A DNA stretch of 59,447 bases. Origin: Bog-473 sp052148295. GTDB lineage: Bacteria; Actinomycetota; Acidimicrobiia; Acidimicrobiales; RAAP-2. Below are positions 33,198 to 41,223 of the stretch, piece after piece. Location: NCBI GenBank assembly GCA_052148295.1, contig JBKQIP010000176.1, positions 1-59,447 of the forward strand, written 5' to 3'. The notes beneath the pieces were generated by a model. It was given only the letters and a program-made list of their open reading frames with translations, made no database searches and had not been told where the DNA came from. Each line of letters begins with the position of its first letter. Within the stretch, counting starts at the first letter, position 1. The position numbers and the translations under genes were made by a program.

Positions 33198-34292
33198 CTA
33201 ACGGTGCGCGCCGTCTCCGGCGGTCGGGCCGTCTCCGGCGGTCGGGCCGTCGGTCTCCGCCAGCAGGCCGTGATAGGGCATGCCGCGCGCCCGCCACTCC
33301 TCGTACAGGCGCAGGAAGCCCGCCCCGAAGGGGTCCTCCCCCACCAAGGGCATGGCGGCCCGGCGCACCGTCCAGTCGAAGGGCGCCAGGTCGGCCGCCC
33401 GCGTCAGCTGGCGACGGGCCGAGCCCTCGTCGCCCCTCCGCAACGCGTCGGCACCGATGCGAAAGTGGAGCCGCGCCCGCACCTCGTCCTCGGTCAGGTC
33501 GGTGACGGCCCGGCGGGCCTCCTCGGGGGCCATGGGCCGCACGCCGTGGTTGACCCAGGCCCGTACCGCGTCGAGGTGCGGTCCCGAGGCGACGCCCGTG
33601 AAGTCCCGGAACACGTCGGAGCCGAAGGCGACTCCGTTGGGGCGGACGATGTCGCCGTCCTCGTCGATCCACACCACGGTGGGCACGTTGGAAATGGCGT
33701 AGAGCTCGGTCAACAGGTGCTCGGAGTCGTACAGGACGGGTAGGTCGATACCGTCGGTCCAGGGCACCACGTCCTCGGGTGCGTTGTCGATGGCCACCGC
33801 GATCACGCCGAACCCGGCCGGAGCCAGCTCGTCGTGCAACGCCTGCCAACCCGGGAGCTCGTAGCGACAGCCGCACCAGCTGGCGAAGGTCACCAGCAGC
33901 CTCTTGGTGCCCCGCCACTCGGAGAGCGTGTGCATCCGCCCTTCGAGATCGGGCAGCGTGAAGTCCGGGGCGTGGAGGTCCTCCAGCGCACCGCGCCGGG
34001 CCAGCGGGTCGGCGGCCACCGCCACCACCGGCCGCGCCGCATCCTCCGCGTCGACCACACAGGCCCGGCCCAACACACCGGCCGTCGCCTCGAGGTCGAC
34101 CATCCCGCCTTCGTCCAGCGCGGCACGACGGTCGGCCGCCAGCGGGAGGCAGACATCACCGCGGCAGAGACCCTCGGACCGGAGGTCCCAACCGATCAGC
34201 TCGGGGAGGGCGTCCTGATTGACGAGCACCCGGCCGTCCCGGAGGGCGCCCGAGACCTCGCGGACCGACTCGGCCAGTACCCGTATGCGCAT
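33198..34292 (-). CDS. TlpA/ResA-like redoxin with WCGC active site
   Basis: 364 residues. Residues 1-105 form an uncharacterised domain with a C43-x4-C48 pair. A thioredoxin fold follows (APDFTLPDLEGRMHTLSEW, then FASWCGCRYELPGW with C140 and C142), and a helical, TPR-like C-terminus (HFRIGADALRRGDEGSARRQ). The active site is C-x-C rather than C-x-x-C, and its surroundings match the Cys form of the ResA-like family described by a WAxxUGC selenocysteine motif; here the U position is a TGC cysteine codon. There is no signal peptide, so it is probably cytosolic. The last residues are a twice-repeated DGPTAG. Confidence 0.78.
   Translation of the reverse strand: MRIRVLAESVREVSGALRDGRVLVNQDALPELIGWDLRSEGLCRGDVCLPLAADRRAALDEGGMVDLEATAGVLGRACVVDAEDAARPVVAVAADPLARRGALEDLHAPDFTLPDLEGRMHTLSEWRGTKRLLVTFASWCGCRYELPGWQALHDELAPAGFGVIAVAIDNAPEDVVPWTDGIDLPVLYDSEHLLTELYAISNVPTVVWIDEDGDIVRPNGVAFGSDVFRDFTGVASGPHLDAVRAWVNHGVRPMAPEEARRAVTDLTEDEVRARLHFRIGADALRRGDEGSARRQLTRAADLAPFDWTVRRAAMPLVGEDPFGAGFLRLYEEWRARGMPYHGLLAETDGPTAGDGPTAGDGAHR
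33209..33252. repeat. 18-bp direct repeat at 3' end of redoxin gene
   Basis: The unit GTCTCCGGCGGTCGGGCC occurs twice in tandem, with a third partial copy. It encodes the repeated DGPTAG at the redoxin C-terminus and keeps the frame. Confidence 0.65.
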
Positions 34293-34346
34293 GGTGCCCT
34301 CTCTCTCGCTCCGCCGGTCCGGGACGGGTGCCGTCCCGGCCTGGCC

Positions 34347-34811
34347 CTACTCGCGGCCACCCCCGTGGGCGTCATTGGCCTCCAGCCAGGCCCGCACCAC
34401 CGGGGCAAAGTTGGCCGGGTTGTAGGCATCCTCCTCGTAGGAGAACCGCATGTCCCCGGCGTAGTGGAGCACCGTGAGGTTGTACGCCTGGTGCACCGAT
34501 CCGTCGCCCGGGTCGCGGAACCGGTTCTCGATGCGGCAGATCCACCAGCCCTTCTCCTCGTCGCACACGCACCAGTCGTGCGGGAACGACGTCATGGCCC
34601 GGTTCGGCCATTCGGCCATGGTGGAGGAGATCCACCGGTGGATCTCCTCGCGCCCGTGCATCTCGCCGAACATGTGCTCGACGTAGAGGGCATCCTCGGT
34701 GAAGAGGTCGGACCAGTCGCGCCAGTCCCCGGTCTCGGCACACCGATTGGCCGTGGCCACGAAGTGGTCATGCGCCTGATCCAGCTCTTCCCGGCTCCAT
34801 TGGTGCGTCAT
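34347..34811 (-). CDS. SnoaL/NTF2-like protein
   Basis: 154-residue NTF2-like cone-fold protein. Typical features are DWRDWSDLFTEDALYVEHMF near residue 28, GREEIHRWI at about 53, and ICRIENRFRDPGDG and YNLTVLHYAGD in the later strands. Such proteins act as small hydratases, isomerases or dehydratases in actinobacterial ring or lipid catabolism, and many are uncharacterised. The ATG overlaps the stop of the EthD gene (ATGA), so the two are coupled. Catalytic residues cannot be assigned without a structure. Confidence 0.8.
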   Translation of the reverse strand: MTHQWSREELDQAHDHFVATANRCAETGDWRDWSDLFTEDALYVEHMFGEMHGREEIHRWISSTMAEWPNRAMTSFPHDWCVCDEEKGWWICRIENRFRDPGDGSVHQAYNLTVLHYAGDMRFSYEEDAYNPANFAPVVRAWLEANDAHGGGRE

Positions 34812-35530
34812 GACTTGAGGATCCATTCGCTCATGGTGGCACTCCGCATGGTACTCAGGTCGATGAAGGCGGTGATCTCCTCGATCATCTGGGTGACGTG
34901 GGCGTTCATGACCTCGGGGTCGCCATCGGCCCGGTAGAAGAGCATGGGGTCGGTCACATGCTCGAGGGAGGGCCACGCCTCCTCCACGATGCCCCGGTAC
35001 GGTGGGGCACCCTCGGTGATCCCGCGGTACACGGCGTTGCGGACGTAGCGGGCGCGCGGCTGGATGGCCTCGGTGACCGGGGAGATGCGGGTGTGCCACC
35101 GGTGCACCCATTCCTCGGCGGTGAGGTCGGGGTGTTGCTCGAGCAGCGCCACGGTGAGCACGCCCGGCGAGCGACGGCCGTCCGCCCAGTCCCGGGGCGC
35201 CGACCACTCGTTCCCGCCGTAGTCACAGTAGAGCGATTCGACCACCTGGTACCCGGCCAGCGTGGTGGCCGAGTCGGCCAAAGCCTCCTGATAGGGATGG
35301 CGGTGGTCCACGGCGTCGAGCCACACGGAGACCACGGCATGGAGCGGTGTCTCCCCCTCGGGGGTGGGCACCGGCGCCGGGATGTCGCTGTCGGGGTCGC
35401 GGAGGTCCATGCTCAGCCCGTGCGGCCCGAGGGCCAGAAGGGTCGGGGCCACCGACCCCAGCATCAGCTCGGGCACGGCGGCGCGGGGCGTGTCGGGCTC
35501 CAGCCAGACCAGGTACATCAGCTTCTCCAT
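34808..35530 (-). CDS. EthD-domain protein
   Basis: 240 residues in two ferredoxin-like halves, with HRWHTRISPVTEAIQPRARY near residue 160 and the dimerisation-type MYLVWLEP start. EthD-type alpha/beta-barrel proteins accompany P450 and other oxidative catabolic genes, without a settled reaction. The start at 35530 is preferred because GGGGAGGG precedes it; the frame is open 24 bases further. It lies between the SDR (49 bases upstream) and the NTF2-like gene (overlapping). Confidence 0.78.
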   Translation of the reverse strand: MEKLMYLVWLEPDTPRAAVPELMLGSVAPTLLALGPHGLSMDLRDPDSDIPAPVPTPEGETPLHAVVSVWLDAVDHRHPYQEALADSATTLAGYQVVESLYCDYGGNEWSAPRDWADGRRSPGVLTVALLEQHPDLTAEEWVHRWHTRISPVTEAIQPRARYVRNAVYRGITEGAPPYRGIVEEAWPSLEHVTDPMLFYRADGDPEVMNAHVTQMIEEITAFIDLSTMRSATMSEWILKS

Positions 35531-35579
35531 CGGCCCTCCCCGGCCTCGGCCCATCCCCCGGGGCCCGCCGCCGTCCGGC

Positions 35580-36368
35580 TCACCAGGTCAGCCCCAGGGC
35601 CTCGCGCATGGTGGCCTCGAAATCCTGATCGCCGAGCCGGCGCCGCAGCCCGAGCACCAGGGCGGCGTCGTCTCCCACCTCCACCCGCACCGGGGTCGTC
35701 GGGTCCTCCAGGGCGTCGGCCACGGCGTTCCCCACCAGCTCGGGCCCGGGCCGGCCGGCCGCCCCGGTCAGCGCGACGGCGGTGCGGCCCCACTGCGCCA
35801 GCAGCTCGCCATAGACGTCGGGCCCGCGGTGGTCGCCGGTGTGCTTCATGCCCGGCGCGATGTACCCGGGCTCGATGATCACGACCCGGATCCCGAAGTG
35901 GCCGAGCTCGAAGTAGAGCGTCTCGGAGATCGCCTCCAGGGCGTGCTTGCTGGCGGCGTACACCCCTTCGGTCGGCGTGCCGATGCGTCCCTGGACCGAG
36001 CTGATGTTCACCAGGACGCCGCTGCCGCGCTGGCGCCACCGCGGCACCACGGCCTGGGCCAGCCGGAGCGGGCCGAGGGTGTTGACGTCGAGCACCCGCT
36101 GGAAATCCTCCAGCGGATAGTCCTCGAGCGGTCCCTGCCCGGTCAGCCCGGCGTTGTTCACCACGGCATCGAGCTCGCCGGCCCGGGCCACCGCGGCCGC
36201 CACCGAGTCGGCGTCGCGCACGTCCAGGGGGAGGACCTGGTCGACCTCCAGGTCATGCAACAGGGAGACGTCGCGAGCCGTGGCCACGACCTGGTGTCCG
36301 CGCGCCGTGAGGACCTCGGCCGTGGCCCGCCCGATGGCCCGGGCCGCCCCGGTGATCAGCACCCGCAC
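35580..36368 (-). CDS. SDR-family oxidoreductase
   Basis: 262-residue classical SDR with intact motifs: TGAARAIG at 6-13, VVNNAG near 68, the catalytic serine in NISSVQG and Tyr-x-x-x-Lys in YAASKHALEAISE. The VIIEPGYIAPGM segment is typical of retinol-dehydrogenase-like or 17-beta-hydroxysteroid-type SDRs. It starts 6 bases after the stop of a shortened SDR, so the two look like neighbouring paralogues of which only this one is complete. It is part of a minus-strand series reading from the phosphonate hydrolase to the redoxin. Confidence 0.88.
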   Translation of the reverse strand: MRVLITGAARAIGRATAEVLTARGHQVVATARDVSLLHDLEVDQVLPLDVRDADSVAAAVARAGELDAVVNNAGLTGQGPLEDYPLEDFQRVLDVNTLGPLRLAQAVVPRWRQRGSGVLVNISSVQGRIGTPTEGVYAASKHALEAISETLYFELGHFGIRVVIIEPGYIAPGMKHTGDHRGPDVYGELLAQWGRTAVALTGAAGRPGPELVGNAVADALEDPTTPVRVEVGDDAALVLGLRRRLGDQDFEATMREALGLTW

Positions 36369-36374
36369 GGCTCC

Positions 36375-36701
36375 TCAACCCGCCTGTGGCGCGGCGGCGG
36401 CCGCCACCAGCTCCTCGCTGATCTCCCACAGCCGGCGCGCCGCCTCGGGGTCGGTGGCCGGCTTCCTCGGCCGCCGCGGCTTGCCCTTCATGAAGTACTG
36501 CCCGCTGACCGCGGCCACCTCGGGCGACGATGCCAGGTACACCGAGCCGATCCGCCCCGCGATATCGGCGCGGGCGGCCTCACCCCGAGCGCGGTCGCGC
36601 GCGGTGATGAGGACCCGGGCACCCATCTGACCGAGCGCCACGGCCGTCTCCAACCCGATGCCCGAATTCCCCCCGGTCACCACCACCGTCCTGCCCACCA
36701 T
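36375..36701 (-). pseudogene. SDR gene with in-frame internal deletion
   Basis: The 108-residue product starts as a normal SDR (RTVVVTGGNSGIGLETAVAL, then ARVLITARDRARGEAA) and at about residue 48-52 jumps directly to a typical SDR C-terminus (SVYLASSPEVAAVSGQYF, then KPATDPEAARRLWEISEEL). About 190 residues are missing, including the NNAG motif and the Tyr/Lys active site. The reading frame is intact across the junction (near 36551), so a stable but inactive protein is possible. A retinol-dehydrogenase-like SDR is the likely ancestor. Confidence 0.75.
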
Positions 36702-36794
36702 GTCGGCCACGGGCCACGTGCTCCTTGTCGGGGCCCACGGGTTCGCGGGCCATGGTGGGCCAGCCTTCCACACGCCGCCGTGCCGCGGCCCGGC

Positions 36795-38351
36795 CTAGCG
36801 CCACGTGTCCCGGGAGACGGCCAAGCCGGCGTCGGTGCCCACCAGGTGTCCGCTCAGGGTTCGCTCGGACGTGCGCATCCGCCACCGCAGCAGTTCCTGC
36901 GCGCCCTGCCAGGCCCGCTCCCGCCAGTCACCGCGGGGTCGGGCGCACAGATTGTCGAGTTGCTGGGGATCCTCCGCCAGGTCGAAGAGCAATGGGGGGA
37001 ACAGGTCGGACGAAGCGGCGAATTGCACGTACTTCTCCCGCTCTCCACGAGAGACGGCCAGCGAGCAGTGGCTCATGGGTATGCCGAGGGCGCGCTCGGC
37101 CACCTGGGTCGACGGATTGGAGAAATCCCACTCGAAGTGCGCCGTCTCGCGCCAGTGCTCGGGCGTGGGCTCCCCGCGGGTGAACGGGGCCAGCGACCAC
37201 CCGTCCGCCTGCAGGGGGACGTCGACCCCCATGAAGTCGCAGAGGGTCGGCAACAGGTCGACCGACTCGGTCACCGCATCCACCCGGCGCCCGCGGCCGG
37301 CGTCGGCCTCGGCCCGGGGATCGACCACGATGAGGGGCACGTGATAGCTCTCGTCCCAGTACCCCAGCTTCTCGAGCAACCAGTGATCGCCACCCATCTC
37401 GCCGTGGTCGCTGGTCACGATGACCAGCGTGGTCCCGGCCAGGCCCCGCTCGCCCAGAAAGGTGAACAGCTGGCCCAAGCCGTCGTCGACCTCCCGCTGC
37501 GCCCCGTAGTAGGTGGCGCGCAGCTGGCGTCGCTCCCGCTCATCGCGGGGTGCACCCACGCCGGGCATCGAGACGGTGAGGGCGGCCAGCGGGTGGATGG
37601 CCGCCTCCTCTTCGCGCCGGGCGCACCCGACGAACGGAGGCAGCTGTTCGGCGTCGTAGAGATCGTGATAGCCGAGGGGATTGCGCCGGGGCGGATGGGG
37701 ACGGATGAACGAGGCGTGGAGGAAGAACGGCGCATCGCCGTGCTCCTCGATCCAGCGGGTCACGCGCTGGCGCACGAAGGAGGTCTGCGAGAGCTCTGCG
37801 GGGAATTGCGCCGGAGCCCAGGTGGAGCCGTGCCTGTCCGCTCCCGGGAAGCCCGGCATGGGTTGGTACAGAGCATGGGGATCCGCGGGGACGTCGATCC
37901 CCTGGGAAGCCAGCCACGCGCCCCAGGCCGGACTGCCCTTCTCCCACGGGTCGAGGACGGCGACGCGAAAGCCCGGGAGCACCCCCTCGTAGGTGAACAG
38001 GCGCGGGTCGTCGGGCGGCACCGTGCGGGGATCGACCGACGTGTCGGTGTACCCGAAGAGGACCGGGTCGTAGCCGGCCTCCCGGGCCAGCAGCGCGACG
38101 TTGGTGAACCGGGCGTCGAGCGGCGTTCCGTTGAGCACCGATCGATTCCGGTGCTGGTACGTCCCGGTGTACAGGCAGGCGCGCGATGGCCCGCAGGGGG
38201 CTGCATTGGCCCAGTGGTTGGCGAAGAGGACGCCCCGGGCGGCCAGGGCGTCGAGGCTCGGTGTCTCGAGCACGGGATGCCCACGGGCCGACAGGCAGTC
38301 GCCCCGCCATTGGTCCACGGTGATGAAGAGCACGTTGCCCGGCGACGCCAT
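36795..38351 (-). CDS. Phosphonate monoester hydrolase / sulfatase-family enzyme
   Basis: 518-residue member of the alkaline-phosphatase superfamily. The N-terminal VLFITVDQWRGD supplies metal ligands, and C53-G-P-S-R57 within APCGPSRACLYTGTY is the cysteine-type sulfatase motif, whose cysteine is oxidised to formylglycine. HPPRRNPLGYHDLYD, IVTSDHGEMGGDHWLLEK and FDLAEDPQQLDNL follow. The whole order, including FGYTDTSVDPRT and FIRPHPP, resembles Rhizobium/Burkholderia phosphonate monoester hydrolases more than aryl-sulfatases; those enzymes are promiscuous for sulfate and phosphate diesters. It heads the minus-strand gene series. Confidence 0.87.
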   Translation of the reverse strand: MASPGNVLFITVDQWRGDCLSARGHPVLETPSLDALAARGVLFANHWANAAPCGPSRACLYTGTYQHRNRSVLNGTPLDARFTNVALLAREAGYDPVLFGYTDTSVDPRTVPPDDPRLFTYEGVLPGFRVAVLDPWEKGSPAWGAWLASQGIDVPADPHALYQPMPGFPGADRHGSTWAPAQFPAELSQTSFVRQRVTRWIEEHGDAPFFLHASFIRPHPPRRNPLGYHDLYDAEQLPPFVGCARREEEAAIHPLAALTVSMPGVGAPRDERERRQLRATYYGAQREVDDGLGQLFTFLGERGLAGTTLVIVTSDHGEMGGDHWLLEKLGYWDESYHVPLIVVDPRAEADAGRGRRVDAVTESVDLLPTLCDFMGVDVPLQADGWSLAPFTRGEPTPEHWRETAHFEWDFSNPSTQVAERALGIPMSHCSLAVSRGEREKYVQFAASSDLFPPLLFDLAEDPQQLDNLCARPRGDWRERAWQGAQELLRWRMRTSERTLSGHLVGTDAGLAVSRDTWR

Positions 38352-38405
38352 GGACTCACTCTTGCCGATCGGCGACGTCCGGGGTGGCCCCCGGTGGGCC
38401 CGTGC

Positions 38406-38669
38406 TCAGGACGTGCGGACCGAGGCACCACCGAGGCGCGTCCCGGCGCGGATGAGCAGCGCTCCCAGGTGGTGTCCGAGGGGACGGACCGGCCGGCGGC
38501 CCCGTGCCGGCACGGCCGAGGCCGCGTGCCCGGTGACCGGCGGCTTCACGACCCGAAGGGTGGCCGCCTCCGCCGATCGCCCCGCCGCGGGATTCCGCGC
38601 CCCCCTGGCCTGCTCGACCAGGTCACGGTGACGTTGCCGCGCCATTTCCTGAACGCCCCACTGCATCAT
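38406..38669 (-). CDS. Small basic protein, unknown function
   Basis: 87 residues, Arg/Ala-rich. It begins MMQWGVQEMARQRHRDLVEQ, an amphipathic helix, and ends with RPLGHHLGALLIRAGTRLGG, a second short amphipathic helix. The GGGAGGTGATCGG ribosome site in front of its ATG is one of the best in the window, which is the main reason to accept it as a gene. Comparable small proteins with two helices and a basic linker are common in actinobacteria and uncharacterised. It is divergent from the ArsR-type regulator (108-base gap). Confidence 0.6.
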   Translation of the reverse strand: MMQWGVQEMARQRHRDLVEQARGARNPAAGRSAEAATLRVVKPPVTGHAASAVPARGRRPVRPLGHHLGALLIRAGTRLGGASVRTS

Positions 38670-38742
38670 CCGATCACCTCCCGGGCCGTCCGTCCCTGGG
38701 GACTGGGTTGTCTCTACGTGCGCCTCTCATGTTACCCCGCGG

Positions 38743-38780
38743 TTGACATTAATTCAAGAATATCCTAATATAGCTGTATG
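38743..38780 (+). promoter_or_regulatory. Consensus leaderless promoter of the ArsR-type gene
   Basis: TTGACA (38743-38748), a 17-base spacer, TAATAT (38766-38771), 6 bases, then the ATG at 38778. No ribosome site fits between. This is the strongest promoter in the window and sits in an AT-rich island; autoregulation by the encoded HTH protein is likely. Confidence 0.8.
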
Positions 38781-39848
38781 CCTATGACAATGACTGACTC
38801 GGGCGTGGTGGCCGTGAAGCGCACGTTCCTCTCCGCACCCTCCTTGGCCTGTGACCTGTCGTGGTTCATCTCGGTCGCGCAGAAGCCGTCGTGGAGACCT
38901 CACTTCCCCCTGGCGTCCGAGCTGCTGACCGAGCGCGACGATCTGGCCGATCGGGTCCGCTCGTTTTGGGCCGACTGCGGCCCGGAGACGTGCTTCACCG
39001 AGATGCAGGTGTTGGCCTTCCATGCGGGCGCATTGGGCGAGACCTCCCCCACCGCGCTGTGGGCCGCCCTCGAGGCCGCCGTGGCGACGGTCCCGACCGA
39101 CATGCCGCTGGAATCGGAGTCCGCCGAGGACCGGGCCGTCTTCCTGGAGCGCCTGGAACGGCTGAAGACCTCACCTGCGCTCGTCCGTTCGTACCTCCAA
39201 CTCCTGCGCGACGTGTGGGAACCGGTCGACGAGATCTGGCAGGCCGCCGTGCCCATGTTGGACGAGTCCGGCCGGCACGTGGTGACCCAACTCGAGAACG
39301 GCCGTCCACTCGAAGAGCTGGTGAGCTCCTCGTGCGAGATCTTCCATTCGTGGTTGCCCACCATCAACGCCCGCATCGACTCGGGAAGGCCCCTCCTGGT
39401 CGTCCCGTGTTTGATCTTCGGCAAGAGCCTCTATCTGGAATTCCCGGGGCTCACCCTCGTGGGCGCAGGGTTCCACCGCAACGACCTGGAGGCGCGGGCG
39501 CGCACCGAGTCCCTGGCCCGCCGCCTCAAGACGGTGGCCGATCCCACCCGCCTCGCCCTGCTGCACTACCTGGCCTGGAACCCGAGCACGGTGGGACAGC
39601 TGGCCACCTCGTTCGGTCTGGCCCAACCCACGGTGAGCATGCACGTGAAGTCCCTCCGGGAGTCCGGGCTGGTGCGGTCAGAGCGTCGAGCGGGGCGGAC
39701 CCAGCTCAGCGCCGATCCCGACGCCGTCGAAGCACTGCTCGGTGAGCTGCGCGGGGTGGTCGTTCACGGGGCCAGGACCACGGGCAGCGAGCGCATGCCG
39801 GCCACGGTGGTGGAGGGGACGCGCTCGGCCGGCCCGGTGACGGCGTAG
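38778..39848 (+). CDS. ArsR-type HTH regulator with N-terminal DUF5937-like domain
   Basis: 356 residues. Residues about 15-245 form the large N-terminal domain seen in actinobacterial ArsR-like regulators (SLACDLSWFISVAQ near the start; RPLLVVPCLIFGKSLYLEFP before the HTH), probably a ligand-binding region of unknown specificity. The winged helix is at about 250-320: LKTVADPTRLALLHYLA, then TVGQLATSFGLAQPTVSMHVKSL, then a wing. No metal-binding cysteine pair typical of ArsR is visible. Its last 85 bases overlap, in antisense, the end of the P450 gene, a possible target. Confidence 0.8.
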   Translation: MPMTMTDSGVVAVKRTFLSAPSLACDLSWFISVAQKPSWRPHFPLASELLTERDDLADRVRSFWADCGPETCFTEMQVLAFHAGALGETSPTALWAALEAAVATVPTDMPLESESAEDRAVFLERLERLKTSPALVRSYLQLLRDVWEPVDEIWQAAVPMLDESGRHVVTQLENGRPLEELVSSSCEIFHSWLPTINARIDSGRPLLVVPCLIFGKSLYLEFPGLTLVGAGFHRNDLEARARTESLARRLKTVADPTRLALLHYLAWNPSTVGQLATSFGLAQPTVSMHVKSLRESGLVRSERRAGRTQLSADPDAVEALLGELRGVVVHGARTTGSERMPATVVEGTRSAGPVTA

Positions 39849-40951
39849 GTCGGATACCGGGCCAACAATTCCTCGAGGAAGAGGCGGCCCTCCAGCCGGG
39901 CCAGGCTGGCCCCCAGGCACACGTGCTCCCCGAAGCCGAAGGCCATGTGCACGGGGTGCGGTGCCCGCCGGACCTCGAACAGCCCCGCGTCCTCCCCGAA
40001 GATCCTTTCGTCCCGGTTCCCCGACGCGTAGAGCATGCACAGATAGTCCCCGCGGTGGATGGAGGCGCCGGCCAGCATGGTGTCCCGGGTGGCGGTACGA
40101 CAGAACGCCTGCACCGGCGTGACCCAGCGCAGGCACTCCTCCGTCGCACCGGGCAGCAGTGAGGGATCGGCGGCCAGGGCGGCCCGCTGGTCGGCGTGCT
40201 GGTCCAGCACCAGGGCGGCGCCGGAAAGCAGGGTGCGGGTGGTCTCGTTGCCGGCCACCAGCAGGGTGAGGAGGAACATGAAGAGCTGCTCTTGGCTGAG
40301 CGGGCGCCCGTCCACCTCGCTCGCCACCAGCACCGAGACCAGGTCGGCACCGGGAGCAGTCCGCTTCGCCGCGATGTGGGCGGTCAGGAAGGTGGCCAGC
40401 TCACCGAGGAAGGCCAGCGTCTCGGCGGCGGGCCGGTCCGGCGACTCGATGGCGGCGTCCGACCAACGCCGGAAGTCCCGGTGGTCGGCGGGGTCGATGC
40501 CCAAGAGCTCCGCGATGACGATCAGCGGGAAGGGAGCGCTCAGCTCCGCCACGAAGTCGATCTCCCGGTCCGCCGGCGCGGCGTCGATGACCGCACCGGC
40601 CGCTCGCCGGATGGAATCCGCCAGGGGGGACAGGGCGCGCGGCGTGAACCGGCGGTTGAGCAGGCCCCGGAAGGCCGAGTGCTCGGGCGGGTCCATGTGG
40701 AGGAGGGACGGCGTGGGCATGGCCTGCCTGCCGGAACGGATGGGGTCGTTGACCAGCGCACCGTGGCCGGAGCAGAACCGCTGCGGATCGCGGCTGAGGT
40801 CTCGGATGTCCTCGTAGCGGGCCACTGTCCACAGTCCCGGGGCGTACTCGAAGACCGGTGCCTCGCGGCGCAGGGTCGACAGCACATCGTGGTAGTCCGC
40901 CCGGGTGAAGAAGGAGGCATCCTGCGGATCGATGGTGTGGTCCGACAACAT
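39764..40951 (-). CDS. Cytochrome P450
   Basis: 395-residue soluble bacterial P450. The I-helix oxygen-binding motif is AGNETT, the K-helix E-x-x-R lies in EECLRWVTPV, and the haem loop AFGFGEHVCLG carries the cysteine ligand near residue 345. All core motifs are present. It resembles actinobacterial P450s of the CYP107/125/142-like broad group, so hydroxylation of a steroid, terpene or fatty chain is plausible but not shown. TACGCT ends 6 bases before the ATG, suggesting a leaderless mRNA. The required ferredoxin is not adjacent; the nearest is 22 kb away. Confidence 0.93.
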   Translation of the reverse strand: MLSDHTIDPQDASFFTRADYHDVLSTLRREAPVFEYAPGLWTVARYEDIRDLSRDPQRFCSGHGALVNDPIRSGRQAMPTPSLLHMDPPEHSAFRGLLNRRFTPRALSPLADSIRRAAGAVIDAAPADREIDFVAELSAPFPLIVIAELLGIDPADHRDFRRWSDAAIESPDRPAAETLAFLGELATFLTAHIAAKRTAPGADLVSVLVASEVDGRPLSQEQLFMFLLTLLVAGNETTRTLLSGAALVLDQHADQRAALAADPSLLPGATEECLRWVTPVQAFCRTATRDTMLAGASIHRGDYLCMLYASGNRDERIFGEDAGLFEVRRAPHPVHMAFGFGEHVCLGASLARLEGRLFLEELLARYPTYAVTGPAERVPSTTVAGMRSLPVVLAP

Positions 40952-41208
40952 CGGCCGAGCGTACTGTGCACCCGTCGGCCATCGGAAGCCCGGGCCACTG
41001 CCGCATCACGTGCGAAGGCGAGGCCGTCGCCGGCCCCGTTCCGGTCAGCGTCGACGGCCGCTCCAGCGTCGTCCTCAAGGGGGCCGACGCTCCCTGGTAC
41101 CGGGACAGCAGCGTCAAGTCTAGAGATCGTTCTCGGGGTCGCCGCTCTGCGTGGAGCGGACCGAGCAGATCCTCCATCGCTTCGTGCCCGACGTCCCCGT
41201 CGGTGCGC

Positions 41209-41223
41209 CACAATGGACCCGTG
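41209..41223 (+). promoter_or_regulatory. Putative leaderless -10 of pyrF
   Basis: CACAAT (41209-41214), then 6 bases, then the GTG at 41221; no ribosome site. Confidence 0.4.
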
